DNA of 64,000 bases from Sutcliffiella horikoshii (GCF_021991925.1 NZ_RXZI01000001.1:186001-250000), one strand, 5' to 3'; shown: positions 45,250 through 53,736, counted from the first letter of the stretch. Notes: generated from the sequence alone by a model not told the origin. Numbers and translations are program-made.

Positions 45250-45321
45250 GCACTTTGCTTTTAGGAAATTTTAGGAAAATTGGTTTAATAAAAAATAGAT
45301 TGGAAATTTCAGAATATTTTA

Positions 45322-45351
45322 TTGACTTCTGGCATTCACAGTTGCTATAAT
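45322..45351 (+). promoter_or_regulatory. Sigma-A promoter of the metY-metX-hom operon
   Basis: TTGACT (45322-45327), 18-base spacer, TATAAT (45346-45351), about 40 bases ahead of the first riboswitch. No comparable promoter is seen between the two riboswitches. Confidence 0.75.
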
Positions 45352-45392
45352 TGCAAAAAGCAAAACAAAGCTCATTAAACTTAATAGCAGTA

Positions 45393-45546
45393 CTTCTTAT
45401 TTAGAGTGGCGGAGGGACAGACCCTATGAAGCCCGGCAACCTGCAATGTATGTTGGAAAGGTGCTAATTTCTGCAGATCTTGTATCTGAAAAATAAGAAG
45501 AGGGCTTATAGCGATAACCTCTTCTTAGGAAGGGGTTTTTATTTTT
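45393..45546 (+). promoter_or_regulatory. SAM-I riboswitch A (first of a tandem pair) upstream of metY
   Basis: P1 is a perfect 10-bp helix, CTTCTTATTT (45393-45402) with AAATAAGAAG (45491-45500). AGAGTGGCGGAGGGA, CCTATGAAGCCCGGCAACC and GGTGCTAATTTC are the conserved core blocks. The terminator AACCTCTTC / GAAGGGGTT is followed by T5 (45516-45546). Confidence 0.95.
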
Positions 45547-45642
45547 ACTGAAGGTTAATCAAAAACTAGTTATATTTAGGCATTTAAAAAAATAACGTAA
45601 ATTAGATGCTATTTTAATTTAACGTGTTACCCAACTGAATAA

Positions 45643-45799
45643 CTCTTATCCAGAGTGACTGAGGGATCAGGCCCTATGAAGTCCGGCAACCTTCAAGAAT
45701 CAAGGTTCTTGAGTTGGTGCTAATTCCTGCAGGCGGAATAGCCTGAGAGATAAGAGGAGGCCTTTCAACCTCTTCTTAGGAAGGGGTTTTTATTTTTTC
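45643..45799 (+). promoter_or_regulatory. SAM-I riboswitch B (second of a tandem pair) upstream of metY
   Basis: P1 is CTCTTATC (45643-45650) with GATAAGAG (45749-45756). AGAGTGACTGAGGGA, CCTATGAAGTCCGGCAACC and GGTGCTAATTCC are present. It has its own terminator AACCTCTTC / GAAGGGGTT plus T5 (45767-45799), nearly identical to that of riboswitch A. Both must be open for metY transcription. Confidence 0.95.
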
Positions 45800-45883
45800 A
45801 CTTAACACTGTTAAGGAGTGCTGTAAAGTTTGAAAGAATTTTGTAGCCTTATATTTAAAACTTATAAATTGGAGGAATGTAAA

Positions 45884-47203
45884 ATGAGCAACCAACATTA
45901 TGATGTGGAAACGTTATTACTTCACGGAGGGCAAACACCTGATCCAACTACAGGTTCCCGAGCCGTACCTATTTACCAAACAACTTCCTATGTATTTGAC
46001 AACACGGACCATGCCCAAAATTTATTTGCACTTAATGAATTCGGCAATATTTATACCAGGATCATGAACCCGACGGTGGATGTGCTGGAGCAAAGGCTTG
46101 CTCTTTTAGAAGGCGGTGCCGCGGCAGTGGCGACTAGTTCCGGAATGTCCGCTATCGCATTTGCCATTTTAAATATTGCCCATGCCGGAGATGAGATTGT
46201 GGCTGCAGAAAACCTGTATGGAGGGACGTATAATCTCTTTGCGGTCACGCTTCCGAAATACGGAATTAAGGTGAAGTTTGTGGATGCAACAGACCCAGAG
46301 AATTTCAGGAACGCCATTACACCAAAAACAAAAGCATTGTTCGGGGAAATCATTGGAAACCCAAGTCTTCGGGTGCTGGATGTAGAGACGGTAGCCAAAA
46401 TTGCCCATGATCATTCCATCCCACTTATCATTGATAACACATTTGCTTCCCCCTACCTGTGTAACCCGATTAAATGGGGAGCCGATATCGTGGTTCACTC
46501 TGCAACCAAGTGGATCGGAGGTCATGGGACGACGATCGGCGGAGTGGTAGTAGATGGTGGAAAGTTCAATTGGGATCATCCCAATTTTCCTGGATTTACA
46601 GAACCGGATGAAAGCTATAACGGAATTAAATATGCTCATACATTCGGAAATCTTGCATTTGCAGTGAAGCTCAGAGTTCAGTTATTAAGAGATTTTGGAG
46701 CTTGCCTGAGTCCTCAGAATGCATTTTTATTATTGCAAGGACTTGAAACCTTACATTTAAGAGTGGAAAAGCATAATGAAAATGCCTTGGGATTGGCGAA
46801 ATACCTACAGGATCACCCGGCGGTGGAGTGGGTTTCTTATCCTGGGCTCCATGACCACCCAGCCTATCCACTTGCCAGAAAGTATCTGGGTAAAGGAAAT
46901 GGTTCCATCGTTAACTTCGGAATAAAAGGGGGAAGGGAAGCAGGGAGAAAAGCCATTGATAGCATTAAACTTTGGTCGCACGTTGCAAACGTAGGGGATG
47001 CTAAATCCCTTATTATCCACCCAGCTTCCACGACACACCAACAGCTTACGGGAGACAACTTGAAAAAATCAGGGGTAACAGAGGATCTTATCCGTCTGTC
47101 AGTAGGGATTGAATCTTTGGATGATTTGAAAAAGGATCTTGATCAGGCTTTATTAATCGCTACCGGAAAGTCCAAGAATGCTGCAGTGAGTCAAAATTCA
47201 TAG
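45884..47203 (+). CDS. metY: O-acetylhomoserine sulfhydrylase MetY
   Basis: A 439-residue PLP enzyme of the Cys/Met metabolism family that makes homocysteine from O-acetylhomoserine and sulfide. PLP binding is shown by [40 protein letters not shown] and the Schiff-base lysine in [13 protein letters not shown]. The length (about 430-440) fits MetY rather than the shorter MetI/MetC (about 380). The ATG at 45884 follows TTGGAGGAAT. It is the first gene behind the tandem riboswitches and is followed directly by metX. Confidence 0.94.
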   Translation: MSNQHYDVETLLLHGGQTPDPTTGSRAVPIYQTTSYVFDNTDHAQNLFALNEFGNIYTRIMNPTVDVLEQRLALLEGGAAAVATSSGMSAIAFAILNIAHAGDEIVAAENLYGGTYNLFAVTLPKYGIKVKFVDATDPENFRNAITPKTKALFGEIIGNPSLRVLDVETVAKIAHDHSIPLIIDNTFASPYLCNPIKWGADIVVHSATKWIGGHGTTIGGVVVDGGKFNWDHPNFPGFTEPDESYNGIKYAHTFGNLAFAVKLRVQLLRDFGACLSPQNAFLLLQGLETLHLRVEKHNENALGLAKYLQDHPAVEWVSYPGLHDHPAYPLARKYLGKGNGSIVNFGIKGGREAGRKAIDSIKLWSHVANVGDAKSLIIHPASTTHQQLTGDNLKKSGVTEDLIRLSVGIESLDDLKKDLDQALLIATGKSKNAAVSQNS

Positions 47204-47218
47204 AAAAGAGTGGGAAAC

Positions 47219-48307
47219 GTGAGGTGTCAAACAGAACGAATCAATATCAATAAAGTGTCGATAGGTGCACTATTATTAGAAAATGGGGAAGAACTCGGGG
47301 ATGTAGAGATTGCGTACGAAAGAGTAGGTAATCCAGATGGAGAGGTTGTGGTGGTGTGCCATGCCCTTACCGGCAATCAGGAATCTGTTGGCGAAGAAAA
47401 AAAGCCAGGCTGGTGGAGCTCATTTATTGGTCCAGATCTTTATATAGATACCAATAGATTTCAAGTGATTACCATGAATGTACTTGGAGGTTGCAACGGA
47501 AGTACAGGACCAACCAGCATCAATACCGCAACAGGCAAGAAGTATGGTGCGGCATTCCCAGCCATCACCATCAGGGACATGGTACATTCTCAATACCAAG
47601 CATTAAAAAAGCTTGGAATCAGAAGTGTGAAGGCTATTATCGGCGGCTCACTCGGAGGCATGCAAGTATTGGAATGGGGGATGCTTTATCCAAAGTATTC
47701 GAAGATCTTGATCCCAATGGCTGTCACTCCTTATTTTACGGATTACGCTCTTGCCTTCAACTCTATTGGAAGGCATGCAATAATCTCAGATCCAGTATGG
47801 GAGAATGGGAATTATTCAGATAATACAGCTTTAAGAGGATTGGAAACTGCCAGAATGGTTGGGTTGGTTACCTATCGATCGCAATCATTATTCAACGATC
47901 GTTTTAATAGGGAACGTAAGGAAAGTAAAGGCATTGAGTATCAGGTTGATTCCTATTTAAAATATCAAGGTGAAAAATTCTCCCGCCGATTTGATGCCAA
48001 TAGCTATCTTGTTCTCCTGCAGGCAATGGATCAATTTGATATTGGTCATGATAGAGGCGGATGGGAACATGCTTTAGGAAAAGTGGAGGCAAACGTGTGC
48101 CTGTTCAGCTTTACAGGTGACCTTCTTTACCCACCTAAACTTGCGAAAAGTACAATAGATCATTTGAGAAAAATCAAAAAGCAAGCAGCCTATATAGAAG
48201 TGGATACAAAATTTGGGCACGATGGCTTTCTTGTGGAGTTTGATAAATGGGGCCGGCATGTTAAAAGCTTACTAGAGAAAAAGGAAGTGAAACGATGTCT
48301 TGCATAA
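47219..48307 (+). CDS. metX: Homoserine O-acetyltransferase MetX
   Basis: A 362-residue alpha/beta-hydrolase-fold enzyme making O-acetylhomoserine, the substrate of MetY. The nucleophile elbow is IIGGSLGGMQVLEW, the catalytic Asp is in FTGDLLYPP and the His in TKFGHDGFLVE. MetX homologues of this fold may instead use succinyl-CoA, so acyl specificity is inferred from the MetY partner. The start is uncertain: GTG at 47219 has AGAGTGG ahead, while another GTG at 47210 is closer to the metY stop. The end overlaps hom by 13 bases. Confidence 0.9.
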   Translation: MRCQTERININKVSIGALLLENGEELGDVEIAYERVGNPDGEVVVVCHALTGNQESVGEEKKPGWWSSFIGPDLYIDTNRFQVITMNVLGGCNGSTGPTSINTATGKKYGAAFPAITIRDMVHSQYQALKKLGIRSVKAIIGGSLGGMQVLEWGMLYPKYSKILIPMAVTPYFTDYALAFNSIGRHAIISDPVWENGNYSDNTALRGLETARMVGLVTYRSQSLFNDRFNRERKESKGIEYQVDSYLKYQGEKFSRRFDANSYLVLLQAMDQFDIGHDRGGWEHALGKVEANVCLFSFTGDLLYPPKLAKSTIDHLRKIKKQAAYIEVDTKFGHDGFLVEFDKWGRHVKSLLEKKEVKRCLA

Positions 48308-49500
48308 ATGTAGCGTTACTTGGATTTGGAACGGTAGGAAAGGGGGTATATCAATCCATCGCCTCCCATCAAACAAGGCTGGAACAAGTATTAGGGAAAA
48401 AGGTAAAGGTTATAGCAATATTGGTGAAAAATTTAGAAAAACACCTGCAATCTAAAAAGGAAGGCGTATTGCTGACAGATAGATTCGAATCAATCTTAGC
48501 CTTACCTAATTTACACATAGTGGTGGATGCCATTGTAGGCTGCGAACCTGGAAACACTTATTTGGAGAAAGCAATAAAAAAGGGATGCCATGTGGTGACG
48601 GCCAATAAGGAAATGTTTGCACATCACGGAAAGGAACTACTTACCCTAGCAAGAAAGAATGATGTTAGCATTGGGTTTGAAGCAACTGTCGGTGGAGGGA
48701 TACCTGTCATTCAAACCATCAGGCAGCTACTGCAGGTGAATCGGTTCCAAAAGGTCGAAGCCATTTTAAATGGTACATCTAATTTCATCTTGTCAAGTAT
48801 GAGGAAGGATGGACATTCGTTTAAGGAGACTTTAAAGAAGGCGCAGGAAAATGGTTATGCAGAATCAGATCCAACAAATGATATTGAAGGGCATGATGCT
48901 TTCTACAAAGGCTTGGTTCTCAGCCAGTTGATTTATGGCAAGGCACCTGATGAACAAACAAGTACCAGGAAAGGGATTACAAGTATTACCGCCAATCATA
49001 TTCACCGTGCCGGTGAGCTTGGACTACGCTTTAGGCATATTGTCACTCTATTCAAGAAGCATGGACAGATTCATTGTCAAGCAGAACCTGCTCTAGTTTC
49101 AAATGAGCATCCTTTTTATCAAGTGGAGGGAGTTCAGAACGGTGTCTCCATTGATACCGACCTTGTCGGAAATATCCAGTTGAATGGACCTGGCGCTGGT
49201 ATGTTCCCTACAGCAAGTGCCATCCTGGAGGACATCATCCAAATAAATCGTCCGGTATTAGCTGTACCCTCCCACGAAGAGATCCGGGAAAAAACACAGG
49301 CTCCTATTAAATGGGTATTGTTTGGCGATAATGTTGATATAACACTTCCTTATGACAGCAAGATATTGGCGCATTTAGACACTAAAACAGTTGTTGTGGA
49401 AACGGAAAACATAGATGAAATCCTTACTGCAAATCCGTTAATCACATATTTCCCATTAAAAGGGGAATATTCAAATTCTCCGGTAAAAGTGACCATCTAG
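48295..49500 (+). CDS. hom: Homoserine dehydrogenase (operon-linked copy)
   Basis: A 401-residue NAD(P)-dependent enzyme reducing aspartate semialdehyde to homoserine. LLGFGTVGKGVY binds the cofactor; VTANKEMFAHHG, EATVGGGIPVIQTI and LNGTSNFILSSM are the catalytic-domain signatures. The C-terminus is short and I see no full ACT domain of the kind that gives threonine feedback in most Bacillus Hom proteins (about 430 residues). This copy may serve methionine only. It overlaps metX and ends the operon. Confidence 0.92.
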   Translation: MSCINVALLGFGTVGKGVYQSIASHQTRLEQVLGKKVKVIAILVKNLEKHLQSKKEGVLLTDRFESILALPNLHIVVDAIVGCEPGNTYLEKAIKKGCHVVTANKEMFAHHGKELLTLARKNDVSIGFEATVGGGIPVIQTIRQLLQVNRFQKVEAILNGTSNFILSSMRKDGHSFKETLKKAQENGYAESDPTNDIEGHDAFYKGLVLSQLIYGKAPDEQTSTRKGITSITANHIHRAGELGLRFRHIVTLFKKHGQIHCQAEPALVSNEHPFYQVEGVQNGVSIDTDLVGNIQLNGPGAGMFPTASAILEDIIQINRPVLAVPSHEEIREKTQAPIKWVLFGDNVDITLPYDSKILAHLDTKTVVVETENIDEILTANPLITYFPLKGEYSNSPVKVTI

Positions 49501-49518
49501 AAAAACGCTCTTCTTTCT

Positions 49519-49559
49519 AACCGGCTTGTCTCATATACATGTGACAAGCTGGTTTTTTT
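49519..49559 (+). terminator. Terminator after hom
   Basis: AACCGGCTTGTC / GACAAGCTGGTT stem (one G-U pair), 12-base loop, T-run. Confidence 0.9.
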
Positions 49560-49578
49560 AGAAGAGGGTGGGAAAATC

Positions 49579-50601
49579 ATGAAGCGCAGCTGGTTGAGTG
49601 CTTGTCAAATAGGGGCAGTCTATGTTGGAACCATTGTGGGGGCAGGGTTTGCTACTGGGAAAGAAATTGTCCAGTTTTTTACCCAATATGGCTGGATCGG
49701 CTTTTTTACGATACTGATAAGTGGCTTTCTTTTCATCTGGTTAGGTACAAAGATGATGTTGATATCAAAACGAATCAAAGCCAATTCCTATAAAGAATTT
49801 AATGAATATTTATTTGGTGTCTCCGCCGGGACTGTTGTGAACATTTTTATGTTAATCATCCTAATATGTGTAGGGGCAGTCATGCTTTCTGGGGCAGGTG
49901 CAGTGTTTGAGGAACAGCTTGGATGGTCGTTTCAACTTGGTCTCCTGATCACGTTAGTCTTGTCAGTGTGTGTGGTCCTGTTTGGCGTAAAAGGATTGGT
50001 GGGGGTCAATGTCATTGTTGTTCCTGTCATGATTATTTTCAGCTTTATCATTGCTGGAAACGCCATTTCAGAAAATGGGTTATCTTTTTTGAGCCTAAGT
50101 CCTGTTAGTACAAGTATTAAGGGGTGGATTGCACCGTTCATATATGTAGCTTTCAACCTTTCAATGGCTCAACCTGTGCTTGTCCCTTTGGCGACAGAGG
50201 CAAAGAATGATTGGGTGATCAAGAGGGGAGGATTCATTGGCGGAGCAGGCTTATGCTTTATATTATTGACTTGCCATATATCCATTTCTTCTCTTCCTGA
50301 TTTTCAGACCTTTGAAATTCCGATGGCAGAAGTGGTGAAAATGAGTATGCTTTCCTTTTTCGGAATATATGTGTTTGTGATTTACGGAGAGATTTTCACG
50401 TCTGTAGTAAGTGATATTTTTGGTCTGCAAAGACAATTGGAAAGTATGCTGAAGATATCGAGGTATGTGATCACGATCGTTTTAGTCAGCATCATCTACA
50501 TGATCAGTCAAATCGGTTACGGCAGCTTGATCGAGCATTTATACCCCTTCTTCGGCTATATGAGTATGGCGTTTCTCTTTCTACTAATTATTCGAAAATA
50601 A
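49579..50601 (+). CDS. ykvI: YkvI-family membrane protein
   Basis: A 340-residue membrane protein with about ten helices, beginning MKRSWLSACQIGAVYVGTIV. VGAGFATGKEIVQFFTQYG at residues about 20-38 is a glycine-rich unwound-helix motif typical of APC/LeuT-fold transporters. The substrate is unknown. Similarity and position ahead of the queuosine cluster match ykvI in B. subtilis, though here about 4.8 kb of other genes lie between. Its ribosome site is AGAAGAGGGTGGG. Confidence 0.85.
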   Translation: MKRSWLSACQIGAVYVGTIVGAGFATGKEIVQFFTQYGWIGFFTILISGFLFIWLGTKMMLISKRIKANSYKEFNEYLFGVSAGTVVNIFMLIILICVGAVMLSGAGAVFEEQLGWSFQLGLLITLVLSVCVVLFGVKGLVGVNVIVVPVMIIFSFIIAGNAISENGLSFLSLSPVSTSIKGWIAPFIYVAFNLSMAQPVLVPLATEAKNDWVIKRGGFIGGAGLCFILLTCHISISSLPDFQTFEIPMAEVVKMSMLSFFGIYVFVIYGEIFTSVVSDIFGLQRQLESMLKISRYVITIVLVSIIYMISQIGYGSLIEHLYPFFGYMSMAFLFLLIIRK

Positions 50602-50701
50602 GATAACAAATTAAAAAGATGCATGGAATTTTTGCTATTTCCCTTGAATTAACTTTCTTTTGCTTTCAAAAATGAGTATGTATAGAGTAAATGGTATCCT
50701 T

Positions 50702-50835
50702 AGCTGTAGCTTGGTACAAAAGGCATAGACTCCAGCGGGGGAGTAGCGGCAATCTTGAGACCCCTGAAGCGTTGTGAGGAGGCTCAAGGTCGCCCTGCGG
50801 AAAGCGAAGCCTTCTGTGGAAAGCAACAGCGGTGG
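50702..50835 (+). repeat. Dispersed GC-rich repeat, copy 3
   Basis: Begins AGCTGTAGCTTGGTAC and contains CCAGCGGGGGAGTAGCGGC, CTTGAGACCCCTGAAGCG and GTGAGGAGGCTCAAG, ending AAGCAACAGCGGTGG. Same orientation as copy 2. It forms an inner CTTGAG/CTCAAG hairpin. No coding potential. Confidence 0.85.
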
Positions 50836-50876
50836 TTAGCCAATGTATCAAAGTATAAAATAAGGTGCTTTTTCAG

Positions 50877-50934
50877 TCTCGGCGTGAGCCGAGAAAGCTT
50901 CCGGGCCGCCCGCAAGAAAGCGAAGCGCCCGGAA
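50877..50934 (+). repeat. Two adjacent GC-rich hairpins after repeat copy 3
   Basis: TCTCGGC-GTGA-GCCGAGA (50877-50894) is a perfect 7-bp hairpin with a GNRA loop. TTCCGGGC (50899-50906) pairs with GCCCGGAA (50927-50934). The segment also contains AAGAAAGCGAAGCGCCC, resembling the repeat's AAAGCGAAG block. No T-tail, so not a standard terminator. Confidence 0.6.
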
Positions 50935-50983
50935 CGGAGATCAACTGTTAAATGAACAACGTAACATAAAAAGGTGAAAACAG

Positions 50984-51385
50984 TTATCGTACAAAGGTTG
51001 CAACTACTGCCACTATTGGAATAGCCGTCATCAGGACATTACCCATAAGAAAGAATGTCATCAATTTCTCTTTAAGATCTGGTGCCTGACTTTCCAATGC
51101 GTTTTTTTTCATCAAATTCATGATGAAATTAATAAGTACACTTGCACCTACAATAACTAACGGAATGATTACGCTAACAGATGAATCCATTAAGTTTATA
51201 AAACCAAGAACGATAAGTATGATTGGCAATGCTTCTATTATAGCAACATAAATAAAAAACCTACTTTGTATCTGAGGCAAGGTCCCTGGTTCAAGAACAA
51301 GCTTTTCCATGCTTGATCTTAGTGCGATGGAAATGCCAAAGCTTGCTATCACTGCAGCTAACACAAAAAAATATAAAGCATCCAC
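50984..51385 (-). CDS. Duplicated ATP-synthase c-subunit-like membrane protein (orphan)
   Basis: A 133-residue protein with four membrane helices arranged as two hairpins. The first hairpin (residues 1-62) ends in IQSRFFIYVAIIEALPIILI, which mirrors the F-type c-subunit segment around its proton-carrying glutamate. The second (about 68-133) has FFLMGNVLMTAIPIVAVVAT at the same place with Thr instead of Glu. The TM1 glycine motif of c subunits is missing. No other ATP synthase gene is nearby. The GTG at 51385 follows AGGAGG at seven bases; the open frame extends nine codons further, through the ribosome site. Function unknown. Confidence 0.7.
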   Translation of the reverse strand: MDALYFFVLAAVIASFGISIALRSSMEKLVLEPGTLPQIQSRFFIYVAIIEALPIILIVLGFINLMDSSVSVIIPLVIVGASVLINFIMNLMKKNALESQAPDLKEKLMTFFLMGNVLMTAIPIVAVVATFVR

Positions 51386-51455
51386 AAAATCACCTCCTAA
51401 ATTATGTTTCATAAACTTCTATTTTATCTCATAATCCCATAAACGACAGCAATAA

Positions 51456-52070
51456 TTAGAAATTTAATGGAAAAATTACCAAAAGCCATAAATCAAACAC
51501 AAGATGCGAAAGGATGATAAGGGCAAGTGATTTCTTCCATTCGTATAAACCTCCCCAAATGATTCCGGCAGTCAAGGCAGCTGCAACAAGCATTGGATTG
51601 CCTGTCCATATATGGGCTAGCGCATACAAGAATGCTGCGGCAAGTACACCTTGAACCCTACCTAATACTTTTATCATCCTCTTCTGAATAAATCCTCTCC
51701 AAAATATCTCTTCACCAGGAATAATGATTATTATGAGGGCAACATAATGCCACCAACTAGAAGGTCCGACAATTTTGTACAATTCCACCACATAAGGAAG
51801 AAGGGGCAAAGGTAGCACTTTCAATAAGAGATATGTCAACAAAAACAAACCATATAAAATGGAACCGGTCATAAAGCCATAAATAATATCCTGAGATGTG
51901 AAGGGCCCCCTTTTATGGGTCTCAATCAAGCCAGAACTTATACTGATGAGCGTAAGGATGAGTAAGGATAAGGGAAACAGAATCCAGAAATGATTTATAA
52001 GCTGAAAACTTATTCCTAATAAAAGGTTGGCTACCATCCAAATTCCAACTGTGAAGCGTATTGATTTCAT
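51456..52070 (-). CDS. CPBP-family intramembrane metalloprotease
   Basis: A 204-residue membrane protein with about six helices and the Abi/CPBP signature: GEEIFWRGFIQ (EExxxR), FLYALAHIWTGNP with a conserved His, and ILSHLVFDLW (HxxxD-like). Family members cleave or process proteins within the membrane (Rce1-like) or protect against bacteriocins. It lies 70 bases upstream of the c-subunit-like gene on the same strand, so the two may be cotranscribed. Confidence 0.85.
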   Translation of the reverse strand: MKSIRFTVGIWMVANLLLGISFQLINHFWILFPLSLLILTLISISSGLIETHKRGPFTSQDIIYGFMTGSILYGLFLLTYLLLKVLPLPLLPYVVELYKIVGPSSWWHYVALIIIIIPGEEIFWRGFIQKRMIKVLGRVQGVLAAAFLYALAHIWTGNPMLVAAALTAGIIWGGLYEWKKSLALIILSHLVFDLWLLVIFPLNF

Positions 52071-52188
52071 TTATTTTCCCCGTTTCCCCCATGAAGTTTG
52101 TCTGTCCTTATTTTAACAGTAAAGACCAACCAGATAAAAGAACATACTAGTAAAGAAAAAATAATGATGAAATTAAGGAGCTGTAATT

Positions 52189-52308
52189 ATGACACAGTCT
52201 AAAAGCCAGCAGGAAAGACAGCGCAAAGTAAGAAAGCAGTCTCAGAATGAACACGGTAAAGTAAAAAGCCTCGAACAACTTGCAGATGAAGCCGGAAAGA
52301 ATAAGTGA
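52189..52308 (+). CDS. Very small hydrophilic protein, DUF6254-like
   Basis: A 39-residue basic protein (MTQSKSQQERQRKVRKQSQN, then HGKVKSLEQLADE) with AAGGAG eight bases before the ATG. I associate the HGKVKS-x-x-x-LA pattern with the small Bacillus DUF6254 family, of unknown function. It is followed by an imperfect hairpin (about 52316-52358) that may end its message. Confidence 0.65.
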   Translation: MTQSKSQQERQRKVRKQSQNEHGKVKSLEQLADEAGKNK

Positions 52309-52432
52309 TTGATTAGAGGAGGGGCCATCCAGTCAATGAAGGATCGGCTCCTTCTCTGTATTTGAAAGTGTATATAGAAAGCTATTAGAAAGCATACTAT
52401 GGGAAGATATTACAGAAAAAGGGGCATGCATT

Positions 52433-53197
52433 ATGGGAAATCAACATGAAAAGAAAAGATATGTTGCCATCATTAGCCCCTATACAACAAGTCTTCTACA
52501 TTACAGAAAACCATTTGTCGTTGCTTGGTGGGGAGCGGCTTTTCCTGGATTCGGTCACTTCATGCTGTCGAAATACTTGACGGCATTCATTCTCATCTCT
52601 TGGGAGGTGGTCATCAATTCCTTATCACATTTGAATGAAGCAATCTACCTTTCCATGATTGGCAGGTATGAGGAAGCCATTGTCGTTTTAGATCAGCACT
52701 GGATCATTCTGTATGTCTGTATGTACGTCTTTTCCATTTGGGATAGCTATCGGCTGACCATTGAAATGAACAAACATTATTCTTTGGCCTATCACGAAGA
52801 CTTTCCGATGCTTGTCAAGAATACATCCTCCATCGAAGTCAATGTGCTGGACAAAAAAAACCCCCTGCTTGCGGTTATTTGGTCCTTTTTGACACCAGGG
52901 TTAGGGAATCTTTACGTAACAAGGGTTCTGTCTGTTATTTTTGTACTGACATGGTGGCTGATTATAACCTATCAAGCAAATGTCTTTCCGGCCATTCATA
53001 TGACATTAGTCGGGGATTTCCAGGGCGCAACAGAAATATTAGTGCCTCAATGGTTCCTGTTCGTACCGTCCATCTATTGTTTTGCTGCCTATGACTCGTA
53101 TGTTAGTGCAGTTGAATTAAATAAATTTATTGACAAATATCTTGCAAGGGAATTGAAGAAAAAGTATCAGGATAGTCAGTTTAAAATGCCGATATAG
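52433..53197 (+). CDS. Integral membrane protein with two TM2-like repeats
   Basis: A 254-residue protein with two homologous halves. Each begins with a Pro-Gly-x-Gly motif followed by a membrane helix: WWGAAFPGFGHFMLSKYLTA near residue 31 and WSFLTPGLGNLYVTRVLSV near residue 151. Each ends with an aromatic WDSYRLTIEMNK / YDSYVSAVELNK segment. This internal duplication resembles TM2-type domains. No function is recognised. The next gene starts 17 bases after its stop, so they are probably cotranscribed. Confidence 0.7.
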   Translation: MGNQHEKKRYVAIISPYTTSLLHYRKPFVVAWWGAAFPGFGHFMLSKYLTAFILISWEVVINSLSHLNEAIYLSMIGRYEEAIVVLDQHWIILYVCMYVFSIWDSYRLTIEMNKHYSLAYHEDFPMLVKNTSSIEVNVLDKKNPLLAVIWSFLTPGLGNLYVTRVLSVIFVLTWWLIITYQANVFPAIHMTLVGDFQGATEILVPQWFLFVPSIYCFAAYDSYVSAVELNKFIDKYLARELKKKYQDSQFKMPI

Positions 53198-53214
53198 AAA
53201 AGAGCTGGAAGGTA

Positions 53215-53673
53215 ATGTACATTTTCGCGACATTCAAATACAACATGGAAATGGAACTTACTTTACGTGAACTAGAGGAGTTGGGTCTCACGAAAGAGCA
53301 GATTCTTGTGATACCACTCGACAAGATAAAGTTTCAAACGAAAGTGATGGATTCCATGCATCGCTCTGATGGAAGAAGTTTGATTGATTTAGCGGCTATT
53401 TTCGGTATCATCTTCATGCTCTTGGGAGTAATATATGGATATATTTTTTACCTAGGACCCATTCTGTGGGGACTGTTCGGCTTAGTATTTGGTTCTATCC
53501 TTGGATTTCTGGTTGATTATTATTTTACTAAAAAAAGTGAGCAATCCATGCGTAAACGGGGCTCTGATGCAGATCTTGTCATCATGATCCAATGTCCAAA
53601 GGGAAAACAGGAAAAGGTAGAGGATGTGTTGTGGAACAATATGGTGCTGGGTGTTGGGGTGCTTGAAAGATAG
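53215..53673 (+). CDS. Small membrane protein with a glycine-rich helical hairpin
   Basis: A 152-residue protein. The soluble N-terminus (MYIFATFKYNMEMELTLREL...) and C-terminus (DADLVIMIQCPKGKQEKVED...) look like two halves of a ferredoxin-like fold, separated by two hydrophobic helices rich in glycine (IIFMLLGVIYGYIFYLGPIL; LVFGSILGFLVDYYF). It may be a membrane sensor or scaffold; I do not recognise the family. It starts with ATG after GGAAGG and follows the TM2-like gene. Confidence 0.65.
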   Translation: MYIFATFKYNMEMELTLRELEELGLTKEQILVIPLDKIKFQTKVMDSMHRSDGRSLIDLAAIFGIIFMLLGVIYGYIFYLGPILWGLFGLVFGSILGFLVDYYFTKKSEQSMRKRGSDADLVIMIQCPKGKQEKVEDVLWNNMVLGVGVLER

Positions 53674-53701
53674 GTTCTATATTCTTTACATAAAATTTAG
53701 T

Positions 53702-53736
53702 AGTGCCACTCTACCGATGGAGTGGCACTTGTCTTT
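53702..53736. terminator. Terminator between convergent genes
   Basis: AGTGCCACTC / GAGTGGCACT perfect stem with an 8-base loop and a TGTCTTTAC tail. It touches the end of the DUF2254 gene. Confidence 0.8.

Noticed and set aside
51456-52070. Abortive-infection defence island around the CPBP protease
   Set aside because: The Abi name of the family is historical. No restriction, retron, CBASS or other defence gene is near, and CPBP proteases are common housekeeping or immunity proteins.
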